NCBI GenBank assembly: GCA_022495005.1
Contig: JAGYXB010001943.1
Coordinates: forward strand, 868,001 to 932,000
Length of the DNA stretch: 64,000 nt
Source: Rhyacophila brunnea
Taxonomy: Eukaryota > Arthropoda > Insecta > Trichoptera > Rhyacophilidae
Direction: 5' to 3'
The position numbers were made by a program, and so were the translations under genes. The notes beneath the pieces were generated by a model. It was given only the letters and a program-made list of their open reading frames with translations, did not search any database and was not told the DNA's origin. Below are positions 1-11,967 of this stretch, piece after piece; position 1 is the first letter of the stretch, and each line of letters opens with the position of its first letter.

Positions 1-489
1 TGCATCTTATTAAAAGTAGGGATCTACTTTATACGAGCAATATGCCCGAGGACAATATCCGTTTATCTAAATGGTTTCTGTATCAATAATAATTATGGTA
101 ATATATGCTAATTATTGTGAATATTTGTAAAACTGTTTGAAGAATGTTGATGAAGAGCTGCTATATTCAAGACAATATTATTAATAATATCGTAATAAGG
201 TACACATTAATTAAAAGAAACAGGTGATATTTTAACTTTTAATTTTTTTTACTAAATACATAGTTATATTATGTTAATAATCAGCAAGTAGTTGCAACAG
301 TTTCTTGGTGAAAAAAAAAAACATAAATAATATGGGAAAAAATACTCTTAATACACAAAATGACATGAAATGTATTTTTGCCTTAATATCGACTGTATTT
401 AGACACAATGTATTAACCCTCACAGAACAAGTTTTACAGAAGGTACAAAAAGTGTTTTTTTAGCAATTTCGGTTTAATATTAAAATAAA
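1..489. other. AT-rich non-coding stretch
   Basis: No exon, RNA gene or recognisable repeat is seen here. The sequence is AT-rich with short poly-A and poly-T runs. If the prickle assignment downstream is right, this is probably 5' intronic or upstream DNA. Confidence 0.5.
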
Positions 490-911
490 TAATTACAAGA
501 TAAAAAGAACTTATTATATACAACGTTTTTAAATTTTCTGTTGAATCATATAAACTTGACTTGACTAGCTTAAACGATCAAAAAAATTGTACTTGACATG
601 TCATATTGATTTCCATAGTAAGGCACGTATACCTATATTAATAATTTTGTTGCTAGAACCCCAGACTTCTAGCAACCAATAATGGTGTCGAAATAACTTT
701 TTATACAAAACAGAATTAACTGGAAATGAATTCAATTCTACTTAAAGATGGCTAAAAGTATTTAAAAAATGCATTGGCATCGTGTTCTGATATATTCTAA
801 AAGTTTCAAATGTCTATCTAATCGGGAAGTTAGTTAAAAATCGATTGCAAGATTTGTACCGGACAAAGAACCACCGGACAAATAAGAATACGAGCTAAGA
901 AAAACGTTGTA
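490..911 (+). repeat. Four-copy dispersed repeat (family R4), copy 1
   Basis: This copy aligns along its length with segments at 18203-18693, 25373-25817 and 32008-32453. All share a lead-in close to aattacaagataaaaagaac, then a terminal TACAACGTTTTT, a middle segment with 'ttgatttccatagtaa' and 'tagcaaccaataa', and an end AAAAACGTTGTA. The last motif is the inverse of the first, so the unit is probably a miniature DNA element with 12-bp inverted ends at 519 and near 911. The lead-in shared outside the left inverted end is not explained by this. No coding capacity is seen. The superfamily is not assigned. Confidence 0.75.
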
Positions 912-3900
912 AAAATACGCACGGGCATGGAGTGTACGCCAATTTTGATCTGACAATAATTGAATAAGTTAATAACGAAAATCCATTAAAATTGAGGGTT
1001 GCTAGTGTTGCTACCTTTTTCCTTGCCAAATATTTCCAAACATAACTAACAGCATTCAAAAGCAGTAAACTCACAGTAGCCAGACTAAGAGAACTTTAGC
1101 ATTACACTGACTATAAAAGTTAATAATTAATAGATAATGATGCACAATAATATAATATGATGTATTCTTCTTTATAACACATAACCTAATTGAAAGTTTT
1201 CTCGTATCCGTCAAATTAACTTACGCTGTTTAACCGGGATTTGATCTCCCTCTCTCTTACATGTGCATATTGCTTTATACAAGTATATACATATTATATC
1301 GTTTATTATTTTAAACATAAATTTTAACCATTTTGATTTCCCTATAATTTTACTAAAGTAACACCATAATGGTTTAAAGTTATACATGATTAATCGGTAA
1401 ATATTTTTGAATACTATCCTACATACATACGTAATCGTCTTAATATTCGATCCAATTTTACGCTGGATTATCGCCAAAGGCTAATCAACTTAACCAATCG
1501 ACGTATTAGGCAATAAGATTCACATATTTTATATTCATAGAATGGGTGTTACCCGAAAAACATATAAGAATACTATTTTTTTTAAATACTTTACGATAAT
1601 AGCTTCCTAATCTCCCATGACCGCCGTATTATCGGCTGGATAATTACACGCCAATAAATCTGCCACTCACCAATATTATTAAATCATTTAATAGGTACGA
1701 GTACATGAGAAAATGTTAAACCTGCTGCACACATGCATGCCTCGTATACACTTTGGCCCAAAAAATTCTATAACTTAGCGATGATATTTTAATAAAATTT
1801 TCCTATCGTAAATACCACCATCGTCATAGATGAGGACTTTTCTTTGATCGTTACATCTGCGTATACTATGACTAGTGTCATTCGGTAATTATTTTTCCTG
1901 TTAAAATGTAGAACTATTACTCACTAGACATTAGTGATCCGTTATATGAAGATAAAACAATAGTTTTTAACTAAATTGTTGTAGATAACAATATATGGAT
2001 ATTAAATATGATATATTATTTTAAATAAAGTCTTTTTATCTCATTTAAAAGACAAGTCACTATTCTTATTTTATTTATGTCATAATTTATGTTTAGTGTA
2101 GGTGTATCATCATTTTTTACATTAAATATGTTTCTTTCTTATTCTGAAATCACAAACAAAGAATTCATTTTACTTAGATACTATCAATTTTCTTATTTCA
2201 CAGTCCCATAAAAATTCAGTTTTTTGAAGAAGAAAAAAATATTCTTCCCATGGGGTTTGTCTGGTGTTGAAATTGTAAGATATTTTATTGTCTACTATAA
2301 ATTACCATAAACTTGGTTGTACTTTTTTTTAAATACATATTTAAATAATATTAATAAAAAATATTACTTTTTCATGATCCAAATAACAAACATTAGATAT
2401 TAGTAAACAGTGAATGTCTTTACTAACAATTATGCTTAATTTAATTTACTTGATATCAGAATAAAACATTCTTCATTATTAAAATAGATAAGTTGGAAAA
2501 TCATTTTTAAAAAAATACATATAGTTACATAAAATCATGCACTTTTCATCTGTCAGCATATATTTTTGAGGCTTGTCCAAGTTACATAGGATTTAATATC
2601 ATCACATGGAGAATACGCAGTAATAAGTAGGTACCTAGTAACAATAAAAAGAATAAAACAAATTAACAATGAAGATCGGAGAAAAATTAATATAACTACA
2701 TATATGTAAAATATTACTTATAAAACTCTAAATAACTTAGGTTTGTATTACAATATAGATGCTGTCAATATTTAGTATTGTTCATATTATATTATATGAA
2801 TTTTAATATTTGATACACAATATTTAAGTAACTCGCATTTTGTGTGATAATTATTTGTATAAAATGCCTATTATTTTGTCGATTTCTTTGTAGTGTTTTA
2901 AATATTAAAGTATTTCTGGTGCTTCCTGTCTCAAGCGGTACTGAAACTCGAAATGTTAGAATTACTTTCTTGTACGATTTAATTAGGGGGGAGTAGTTAT
3001 ATTTCAAATTCCAGTTAGCTCGTTGCTTAATTGGACACGTCGTTCGTATTATCGTCAATTAAAACACTTTGAACTCGAATCTGTCTGATTTGAGCAAAAT
3101 GAACTCTTTCTAGTCCATCAATGGAAAGGTGTTGCTTTTAATACCTTGAGAATTGTGTGAACCTTGGATTATTTCTTAGGTAGATTGTCTATTTTTAACA
3201 TTGTTTATTTTAACGGTTGTTTCAGTATTGCATTACTTGGAAAAATCACAAAAAATATGTATAGTGGATCGCTTATAAATGCATTTATCTTAACAGTGCC
3301 AGTTGTTTGTTCTCGCATGGTACAGAAAAATCTTGTCATTGGTAATGTTAATTAGAAGGCCTTTAACTTAGTTTAACCAAATCGTTTCATATAAGGATAA
3401 ATCTAATAATTTAGTTAAACGATTTTTTTTAAATATTTAGATATGGTCTACTCTACTTACTTTACTCAGTACTCTTCTTTGTACTTGTAGCATGTATTTT
3501 TGTTTTTTATTATCATTATCAGCTGAGGACAATCAAATGCTTGTTGAAGGCCTTCCCTAGATCCTTTTACCCTTCTCGGCCCCTAGTTCTCAATTTACCG
3601 AACTTCATGAGTAAATTAATTCAGTTGGTTTCATAACATACCTGAAAATTAATTAATAGACAAGTTAATAATTGAAATACTTTCTATAATAAACAATCTA
3701 AAATTGATTGATGATAGTATGTGTCTAATCAGTGTAAAAAAAATATTAACTTCGCTAATAAACTTGGCTAACTTGACGTCGGTAAATAAGTTAGTCATGT
3801 AATTTACATTAATTGATTATAAAGTCAATCGTCATTCGATTAGCAGAATCTAAGTACCTCGGATAAAACGTAGTCATTAAAAATAATTCACATGAATTAT

Positions 3901-4440
3901 AGATGGATCGATACCTTAAAAACTAGAGTACTCACCCAAAAATTGAAACAGAGAAATGTGAGTCCCACTCGGTTATTTTTTTTTTATAATTGTTATGTTT
4001 CTGAGGTTTTTATGTATTCTATATTTCAATTATTCATATGTTGATAATTCTTTATCACTTTATATTAAGTTTAAAGTTTCATCGGAAATGTTCATTATAA
4101 TGATATGTATATCCTTATTATCCATTTTATCTTCGACGCAACCTCCCCCCCCACCAGACAATCAATTTCGGCACTTAATCGTTTTGTACATAAACAATTT
4201 AGATCTTTTAAATTTGTTTTGATTAATTGGTATCCATAGAGAAAAAATATTCTGTACATTGGCTAATTATTATATGGTGGCTATGAACTCTTATAGACTC
4301 TTGTTAACCTCAAATTCGTAAAGCTTACTACACACACGATGACCCGTATTGTGAGTAGCCACTAATTAGCAAAATTATATACCTACCCATTAATGTCCCG
4401 AAGGCATGCCATGCGTTGCTTAGGGGCGAATTAAAGCATA
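912..4440. other. AT-rich non-coding stretch, no feature recognised
   Basis: No supported gene is present. Short open frames at 1211-1477, 2792-3058 and 3164-3355 have no recognisable domain and codon composition like the background. A run of C residues near 4145-4155 is the only compositional oddity. Confidence 0.5.
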
Positions 4441-4469
4441 GATACCATCATTACAATTTTTGAAAACGT

Positions 4470-4640
4470 TCGTGGCTTTCTATGAAACGGACGATGCTTC
4501 ATTAGAAAATACCGACATCTGAAACAATCACAACGGTGCCTTCAAACCTTTTATTAACCCACCTCATATTTTCACGTACCTAAACCACCGTTTTTTGAGA
4601 TTTAGGTTTCATATAAATGTTCTAATCTTCAGTAGATTAT
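4470..4640 (+). repeat. Dispersed repeat (family E), copy 1
   Basis: This segment resembles 24885-25110, 25165-25265 and, for a short stretch, 47150-47215. Shared landmarks are 'gcttcattagaaaa', 'gacatct', 'cacgtacctaaa' and a following 'taggtttc' with a short T-rich end. It is a diverged dispersed repeat of unknown type. No terminal repeats or duplications were found. Confidence 0.5.
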
Positions 4641-5605
4641 ATATATTTTATTTTTTATGATTTTTGTTGCGTAGTTACATAATAAAATAGTAAAGTATGT
4701 AGTTACCTAATAATTTTGCATACAATTTGAGATTAAAAATGAAAAGGAATGGCATTGTACGTGTAAGGTTGAGACTTCGCCTAGCGACGTCATTGAAAAT
4801 ACCTAATGCATTTTTAGCTACTTTAAATATGCTTTTTCTAAACATCAAAATATCGATATCAGGAAACTGAAAAATATCAAAGTTGTAAATTTCAAAACGA
4901 GATACCAACAACTTACTTATGATAGTGATATAACCGTTATTGTAGATATTTCTAATAGCATTATAAATATATATGTATAAGACAGTTGACAAAGGTAAAG
5001 TATCATATAGGAGCAATGAACATGTCCTCGTTGCGGACAACGTAGAGTAATTGATATTCCGGCAAGACAACTTCTTCTCATCCAGTGATAGAAAACTGCA
5101 AATCATGGAAATTAATAAAATTATATTATACTTAACAATGGATTCAATAAAATGTTGGTTATATTCTCTATACTACAACTCAGGAGAGTCACATTTGACT
5201 GGAACTCTTAAAAAGGGAATCTTCTGTACGTTGACACATTGATTTTAAGCTATTGTTTATAATAGCCGCCATATTTGATGGCCTATATTGTCGAATACTA
5301 TATTTACGTACATAATATGTGTTATATTGCTAAAGCTGTTTACGATTTTTTAAATTATCTACTATTTAAAATAATGATTCTGTGCTTAGTAAAGAAGCTA
5401 GAATCATTGAAAAATACGTCGATGACTAGTGCCTCGACAATATTAATAAAGATTTGTAAACGTCATGGCTTTTTCTGTAAAATTCAATGTCCGGTCTGTC
5501 ATATAATGTGTTATCATTTTAGAAACTGGGTAACTAGTGCTTGTTTACTTAACTAAAAATTCGCTGTCAGCTTTTACTAATATTCATGTTCCGTATTTTA
5601 ATAAC
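4641..5605. other. AT-rich non-coding stretch
   Basis: Two overlapping open frames on opposite strands (4675-5106 minus, 5051-5242 plus) and one at 5275-5556 are present. None shows a known motif. I regard them as chance open frames. Confidence 0.4.
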
Positions 5606-6256
5606 ACCATGCGTAGAGTTGGGTATTTACCGAGAAAATCTCAATCTCGAGATTCTGGATTTCCCGAAATGATGAAATTTTGAATTCTCGAGATTTGGTA
5701 TTTCCAGAAAAAAATTCTCGAGATATCGGAAAATTTAAAAAAAACTTGTAAAAATCCTAAAATCAGTGTAAAAACAGACAAATTCCAAAGAAATATGATT
5801 TTTTTTAAATTATGTAAGAAGACAAACAAAATAGAACCAGGTAAACAAAAATAATTCAAAACATAACTTATTAAAATAGAATTTAAAAAAAAACACAGGC
5901 TGTCAATCGCTGCGTCTGACAATCACGTACACTTTTGAGATACAAAATTCCCTGATGCTGCAAAAATTGCGCTCATTTTGAGTCGACGTTGGCTTAATAA
6001 TTAAGATTAATGAATAACATAATTATTTTGTTAAATGCCCCGATCAGTCTTTGAACGTTTTGTGTTTCTGTCCACTTTTTCATATAGAAAATCGTTTTTT
6101 GAATTAATATTTGATAATAAAGAAATCACAAATTCCGAGAAAAGATTCTCGAGATCCGGGATTTCCCGAAATGTTAAAAATTTCAATTCTCGAGATTCGG
6201 GATGGAAAATCTCAAAAATTTCTCGAGAATTCCCAAAACCCAACTCTAACCATGCG
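5606..6256. mobile_element. hAT-type non-autonomous element with 8-bp target duplication
   Basis: The element proper is 5614-6248 (635 bp). It starts TAGAGTTGGGTATT and ends with the inverse, CCCAACTCTA. It is flanked by an exact 8-bp direct repeat, accatgcg, at 5606-5613 and 6249-6256. Eight-base duplications and TAGAG/CAG-type ends are hallmarks of the hAT superfamily. Inside each end lie several copies of the palindrome tctcgaga within a repeated 'cgggatttcccgaaatg' context, typical of subterminal transposase-binding repeats. No transposase reading frame remains. The open frames on both strands at 6031-6264 are mirror products of these repeats. Confidence 0.9.
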
Positions 6257-6724
6257 TAATTCACTTGGTTACCTGGAATATCTCACAAGCAATCACTCAA
6301 CACATGATTTTATTCAATACTATTCGGCATAAACATTTAAGGTTAATGTATTTAACTATTTTACCCACGCCTCTGCACCAGTGACAAACTTTCAAGCGAT
6401 CTTATTTACTCGAGTAAAAATCCTCTTTACGGTATCACAGCGCAGTGATCTGTAATACCTACATCAGAGGCGGTACGTGGACAAGAAAACGTCTTGTGTA
6501 ACGAATCTGCCGACTTTGTCTGCAAAATACTGCATCGGGAAGTGGAAAATTATTATCGTTTCGATTTCAATCGACTAGCGGTAAAATTATTTTTATGGCG
6601 TCCAATGAAGTGAACAGATAACCGCAATGCACTGTGGATCATAACCGCGAACAATACAAAATAATAATTACTATATTTAAAATGTTGATCATGTTTGTGG
6701 CGGTTTTATTTACAATCGCTTTGT
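6257..6724. other. Short unannotated spacer
   Basis: Non-coding DNA between the hAT element and the CR1 LINE. Its 6480-6660 section is somewhat less AT-rich. No repeat partner or gene was recognised. Confidence 0.4.
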
Positions 6725-6727
6725 GTA

Positions 6728-7985
6728 ATAGGTACATGATGTCCTGATGGAAAAACTCCAACTTATTGGATTGTCTGATCGATTTTTGAAGCTATTCGGG
6801 AGTTATTTTAGGAACCGTCAACAATACGTATCGTACGGCTTTTATCAGTCACAGACCTTTTACACATTTTCTGGTGTCCCCCAGGGCTCAAACTTAGGGC
6901 CGTTGCTGTTCACGATTTTTATAAATGACATAGCATTGGTAATAAAAAATGCTATGTTTTTGTTGTTCGCTGATGACTTGAAACTCTTTTTGGAAATTGT
7001 CACCTTGGACAATTGTTGTCAGCTCCAACTTGATATAGATAATATATTAGATTGGGGCAGGCGTAACAAACTAGAATTCAATATTGATAAATGCAATCTT
7101 CTGTCGTTTACCAGAGCCTCAAAAGTGTTGTTTTTCCAATACTCGATGCATGGCAGAGTCTGTCACGAATATCATCTGTAAGGGATCTTGGCATTACGTT
7201 TGAAAGTAAACTGACATTTATTAGCCATATAGTTACCATTTGTAACAAGGCGCTTAAAATGTTGGGCTTGGTCATGCGTACTTCCCGGGTCTTTTCGGAT
7301 GTTACGGTATTAAAACTTTTATTTAATTCTTTAGTTCGAAGCAGACTTGAGAGTGGGTCTATTGTTTGGGCACCGCATCAGTTGAAGTATGGGCTTATGG
7401 TGGAGAGGGTTTAGAAGAAATTCTTTAGACTCCTATATTTGAGGTTGTACGGATACTATCCGAGGCTTTATCCAACTGACTTTCTCTTAGGCATGCTTAC
7501 ATACTGCAGTTTGCAATTTAGAAGAAATCTTTATTTAGCTATGTATTTTTTTCGACTTATACGAGGTATAAATGAGAAGTCTGCCATACTGGGCAGTGTT
7601 GACCTGTGTGTCCCTGATAACTATCTTAGAAATAGAGACCATCAGTTGTTTATTCTCCCAAGGTGCAGAACCAACCTGCCACAGGTAATGCCAATTGGGA
7701 GGGCGATAACCATGTTCAACGAAATTGCTTCGGGTGTTGATATATTCCACCTACGTGAGGATGAGTATAGGTGGACGATATTTTATAAATTTTTAAAATA
7801 GGGTCTGCTTAACTCATCCGGTGTATTTCCATGTACCTATATAATTAATATTTTTGTATGTACATATTTCTACTGTTTAATATCATACTATCTATCTCTT
7901 TTTTATGTCATGTTGTGAACATCTTAAACTTATAATTTGTAATGTCCACAATATGTAATAATAAATAAATTGAATTGAATTGAAT
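6728..7985 (+). mobile_element. CR1/Jockey-like LINE, 5'-truncated and frameshifted
   Basis: The reading frame begins inside reverse transcriptase. The conserved SGVPQGSNLGPLLF block is near 6872-6913 and the catalytic FADDLKLF near 6967-6990. Thumb and C-terminal regions follow. The frame shifts near 7130-7150, meets an in-frame stop at about 7412, shifts again near 7435 and ends at 7801 with HLREDEY...KFLK. A 3' UTR of about 180 bp closes with an ATTGAA-type tandem tail (7964-7985), as in CR1-like LINEs. The endonuclease and first ORF are absent, so this is a dead, 5'-truncated copy. The C-terminus and 3' UTR match a minus-strand copy at 46565-46925. The 3' UTR also matches the tails of the SINE copies at 41144 and 50195. 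Confidence 0.9.
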
Positions 7986-8250
7986 ACGTAAATCTATTTT
8001 TCTCTATAATGAACGTACTAGGTGCGATATTTTTTAACCATTCACCCATTTCGCTGGATCAAATTTAACATTAAAAAAACAAAATGCAATCTTTTGACCA
8101 GCCGTAAATTTGACCCCGCGACCCATAGTTTCATATATATACATCAAATATGTGGATTCCAACAGAAACATACCAACCCATTGTGTTATATATGTATATA
8201 TATATTTTTTTAATAAGTACTGCAACAGTAGTATAGTAATAGACATTTAT

Positions 8251-8283
8251 CAATCACAAACACCCAGGCTTTGAGAAAATCGC
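8251..8283 (-). repeat. 3' fragment of SINE family S2
   Basis: The reverse complement reads gattttctcaaagcctgg followed by gtgtttgtgattg. It differs by one base from the 3' part of the tRNA-derived SINE at 62716-62836. The tRNA-like head is missing here. Confidence 0.7.
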
Positions 8284-8631
8284 ATAATAAAATTGCGACC
8301 TAAGTATTACAAATCAGTAAATATAATAATATTTTTTTCCTTTATTTGGAAGCAATTGAGCTCTTCTCTGAATGGAAGGCTATTCTGCTTTACAATGGTT
8401 CACAAAAGTATACATACACTTTTTTATCTACAGACATAAATAGTTACATTATTAATAATACAGAATTACATTTTTGTTACACTATACACTAGACATTTAC
8501 GTTACATTTTTGGAGAAATTCATGTACAATTTTCATAACTGAAATATTTGGTTTTGCCAGGAACGAATTAATCGTGAAAAGAGGGTATAACCTGCATTTT
8601 CCCAATTTATTCATTAACACCTCTCTCTCCT

Positions 8632-8939
8632 GTGGGTCTATTCTATACTTATCGAACACTAAATTGATAAATAGTATCAAAATTAGGGTAGGTTTGTATC
8701 AAAATATTAGCACTTATTGTAACAATTACACGAAGCTGGTTTTTATTGTTGCAATAAGTGCGATATTTTAACAGCAGCAAGATAGATGCTGTTAAAATAT
8801 AGCACTTATTGCAACAATAAAAATCAACTTCGTGTAATTGTTACAATAAGTGCTAATATTTTGATACAAATCTACCCTAAGTTTGATAATATTTATCACT
8901 TTATCACTTTAGCGGTCGATAAGCATAGAATAGACCCAC
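8632..8939. repeat. 308-bp full-length palindromic MITE, copy 1
   Basis: The whole unit is an inverted repeat. The left arm begins GTGGGTCTATTCTATAC and the right arm ends in its inverse, AGACCCAC. The arms contain matching blocks 'agcacttattgtaacaatt' and 'aattgttacaataagtgct', and only a few bases remain unpaired at the centre near 8780. As RNA or single-strand DNA it would form one long hairpin. A second copy of identical length lies at 10763-11070. No target duplication is evident. The chance frames at 8574-8771 come from this repeat. Confidence 0.9.
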
Positions 8940-9349
8940 TGGTCATAGAAATATAATAATATAATGTTAGAATAAAGAGCCTTGTTTTTCTTGTTTAAAA
9001 TATTATCCTTTTTCTTTTCGATCCTACTAATAGAGACGATAGGCTCTCTATAATATGATTTTTGAGGTTGCGAGACCTTTACATAGAATATACACAATTT
9101 TTTACTTACCTACTAAATCATAATAAAATTTAAAACTTAATTTATTATATATATAATATATACCTATGTATATGGATCTTTCTTCTAGCGCAAAGATTTT
9201 TAATCATAAAAGCATTGCAATTTTGTAAAAACCTCCATAATATTGTGTTTCCTAAATTTTCTGGATACAGGACTTGATAATAATGTCCGGAAATGTAATC
9301 ACTGCTTTAGATCGTATTGAAATTTTATATTTTCTATTAATAGCCTAGA
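8940..9349. other. AT-rich spacer
   Basis: No feature is recognised. It includes an alternating TA-rich run around 9141-9172. Confidence 0.4.
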
Positions 9350-9961
9350 AAGTATAGCAATGGCGAGGGGTAGAAGTAGGCTGTTAAGATTTGATATAAA
9401 TAGTGCACACTAAACTTTGTCAGTCATACTTATTTGTCTTCATTGAACTAAGAACACAATTTGCAGATGGTGCTAATTAGTTTAAAAAAATCAATTAAAC
9501 CTTGAATAAACCAAACTATAATAGTTCAGATATGCTATAGTATGGACGATCTAATAAAAATAGTACACGCTTTTTTAGTCATACTTATTTGTTTTCGTTG
9601 AATTAAGAATACACATTACAGATGGGGTCGGCTAGTTTTTTTTTTTTGATTAATGAAGCCGTGCCTAAACCAAATCATAATAGATAAAAAAATATTCTTC
9701 TATCAATAAAATATCTAGAATTATGTATGGTTTAATGGCAAAATTTTTGATATTTTATAGATACACGAATATGTTTTATATTATACTCGTAACTTGAATA
9801 GGGCAGGGTTAAATATTGAATTTTAAAAAACTAACAAACATTAGCTACACGTTGTAGTCTTAGTTCAATAAAAACAAATACGTTTGACTAATAAACTTTA
9901 GTACGCACTATTAATGTCGGTTCTTAGCAGCCTACCTCCATGCTTCGCCACTGAAGGATAG
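9350..9961. mobile_element. hAT-type MITE with long inverted arms
   Basis: The element is 9358-9953 (596 bp). Its left end is CAATGGCGAGGGG and its right end is the inverse of CAGTGGCGAAGCATGG. The arms stay similar for about 120 bp inward ('taggctgttaaga' against 'taggctgctaaga', and 'agtcatacttatttg' against 'agtcaaacgtatttg'). An additional internal copy of the arm sequence lies at 9525-9640. Flanks aagtatag (9350-9357) and aaggatag (9954-9961) match at 7 of 8 bases, the size expected for hAT. No coding sequence remains. A diverged partial copy of the arm is at 42185-42335. Confidence 0.8.
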
Positions 9962-10096
9962 TCAGTGCGTATTGTAATTTTCACCTTTATAACATGTATA
10001 AGTCAAAAGAGACAACAATGTATATGAAACTTTGCTATTTTGGTGCCTAAAGTTAGTCGATTACAGTCCAGTCTATCACTGATGTATGATATATTC

Positions 10097-10282
10097 TCAT
10101 AGGCAGGAGTCATAAAACTGGAATAGGCTAACATACAACGCGTATGTAGCCATGATTATTATAAGAGGAAGGGAAACAATAGGAATCGTTGAATCACACG
10201 GGCCATTGTCGCCATGATGTTGTGGATGCGGCGTCCCTTTTCCTGACAGCACACAAAAGACCAAAAGGAAAACGCACAACAT
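10097..10282 (-). CDS. Small hypothetical ORF, doubtful
   Basis: This 61-codon open frame starts with a hydrophobic, signal-peptide-like stretch (MLCVFLLVFCVLSGKG) and has a second hydrophobic segment near residues 34-50. Between them is a short histidine/proline-containing linker. I recognise no family. There is no splice evidence and no partner gene. It could be a chance frame in hydrophobic-biased AT-rich DNA. It is listed only because the two segments resemble a small secreted or membrane peptide. Confidence 0.15.
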   Translation of the reverse strand: MLCVFLLVFCVLSGKGTPHPQHHGDNGPCDSTIPIVSLPLIIIMATYALYVSLFQFYDSCL

Positions 10283-10762
10283 GGCTTTTGTTACGAGAAT
10301 GTCTGTCTCATATATTCCACTGCTTTTGCTTATAACTTTCCTATGATGTATCTGTAGGTATAAATAAATAATATAAATACTACAGACTTCAATGTATTCG
10401 TTCGCGACAAGTTATGAAAACTACCATGTTCATTTCTTTGTGTTAAAACAAACATTTGCTTAGAAAATTTTGTGTTACATGTAAATTATATATTATATTA
10501 CATTTTGCCGTAGCACAGTTTACTGTGAGCATTGAGATTTAAAAAAAATAACACGGTTATTCTTGCAGTATTTTAGATAGCAATATTTTCAAAATTTGTT
10601 TTCTTCTGTCTTTCCCTTGTATTAACGTATATTTAAGTGTTTTATTTAGACATGAATTTAATATAACTACTATACAGCCTTTTATTTCAGATACAAACAG
10701 CACGCGATGAACTGTAATACGTTCAACTAAAGTTATAAGTGATATGTTAGAATAGTACTGCA

Positions 10763-11070
10763 GTGGGTCTATTATATATTTATCGAACACTAAAGTGATA
10801 AATAGTATCAAACTTAGGGTAGGTTTGTATCTAAATATTAGCACTTATTGTAACAATTACACGAAGTTGATTTTTATTGTTGTAATAAGTGCTATATTTT
10901 AACAGCAGCAAGATAGGTGCTGTTAAAATATAGCACTTATTGCAACAATAAAAACCAACTTCATGTAATTGTTACAATAAGTGCTAATATTTTGATACAA
11001 ACCTACCCTAAGTTTGATAATATTTATCACTTTATCACATTAGCGGTCGATAAGTACAGAATAGACCTAC
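10763..11070. repeat. 308-bp full-length palindromic MITE, copy 2
   Basis: This copy has the same length and arm sequence as the one at 8632-8939, with a few substitutions (left end GTGGGTCTATTATATA, right end the inverse of GTAGGTCTATTCTGTA). It is a near-perfect hairpin along all 308 bp, centred near 10915. The two copies lie 2.1 kb apart in different flanking sequence, which argues for two insertions rather than a segmental duplication. Confidence 0.9.
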
Positions 11071-11475
11071 AGGACTGCTTTTATCCGTCCAATCAGACAT
11101 TAACAACTGATACAAAATATACAATCTTAGCGCTATCACTAACAATTTATTTTAAAGTCAGTGCTACTTATTGAAAATATGGATGATAATTAAACTATTA
11201 CATCTCATTGAGGCGAACGAAACCGGTCTGATGATTATTTAACTAGGTATGTGGAATAAGTATGTACAGCATATTGTGTTTTATATTATTTTTATACTAA
11301 TATATAGATTTTGTTTTTTCCTCTTCTACCATTTAAAACATTTTTCAAATGGCATATTATAATGTAAATACATCTCCTCTCGGCTCGGTAAAAATAACAG
11401 TTGCAACTGAAGGTTTCATCTTTATGTCTCTTATATTAGTTCAGCATCGCGGAAATGATATTTTTAACATCATCA

Positions 11476-11775
11476 TCAGGAGCGCGACAACCCGGTGTGG
11501 GTCCTGGCCTCCTCCAACAGCTCCCTCCACCTGTCCCTATCCAGTGTGGCCGCTTTCCAATTTGGTACACCCATAATACGGCAGACACTGGCAGCTCCAT
11601 CCAACCAGCGAATCTTTGGCCTCCCTCTTCTTCTACGTCCTATTGGATTGCTGGCCATCACTCTCTTTGCCGGTTCATTGTCATTCATACGGTGCACATG
11701 ACCTAGTCATCGCAGTCTCCCAATCTTAATTAATTGAACTGCGCTGCAATCTTCGTACAGCCCGTAGAGCTCAAC
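11476..11775 (-). pseudogene. RTE-like LINE, C-terminal ORF fragment
   Basis: On the minus strand the frame reads ...LGHVHRMNDNEPAKRV..., then GRRRRGRPKIRWLDGAAS, then DRDRWRELLEEARTHTG and stop. This is the usual C-terminus of insect RTE-like and related non-LTR retrotransposon polyproteins (LGHV-RM, GRP-RW-D and DR--WR blocks). The tryptophan expected before LGHV is a TGA stop (near 11702). The 3' side continues into a TGA trinucleotide tail. No reverse-transcriptase core is present, so this is a dead 5'-truncated copy. Confidence 0.8.
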
Positions 11776-11967
11776 ATTATATCTTATCTATTTTTAACAT
11801 AATGGTTTCAAATAATACAGGACTCTGCGCCTATAAGTGATTTAAATACCTACATATAGATACTAATAAATACGTATAATAGATAAAATAGTTGTATTAA
11901 TAAATAAATCATATACATAAATTCACTTAAATTCTACCTTACCGTAGTAGAAATCAGTTGTATTAAT

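Noticed and set aside
6031..6264. Overlapping ORFs on both strands near 6.1 kb
   Set aside because: They are generated by the palindromic subterminal repeats of the hAT element.
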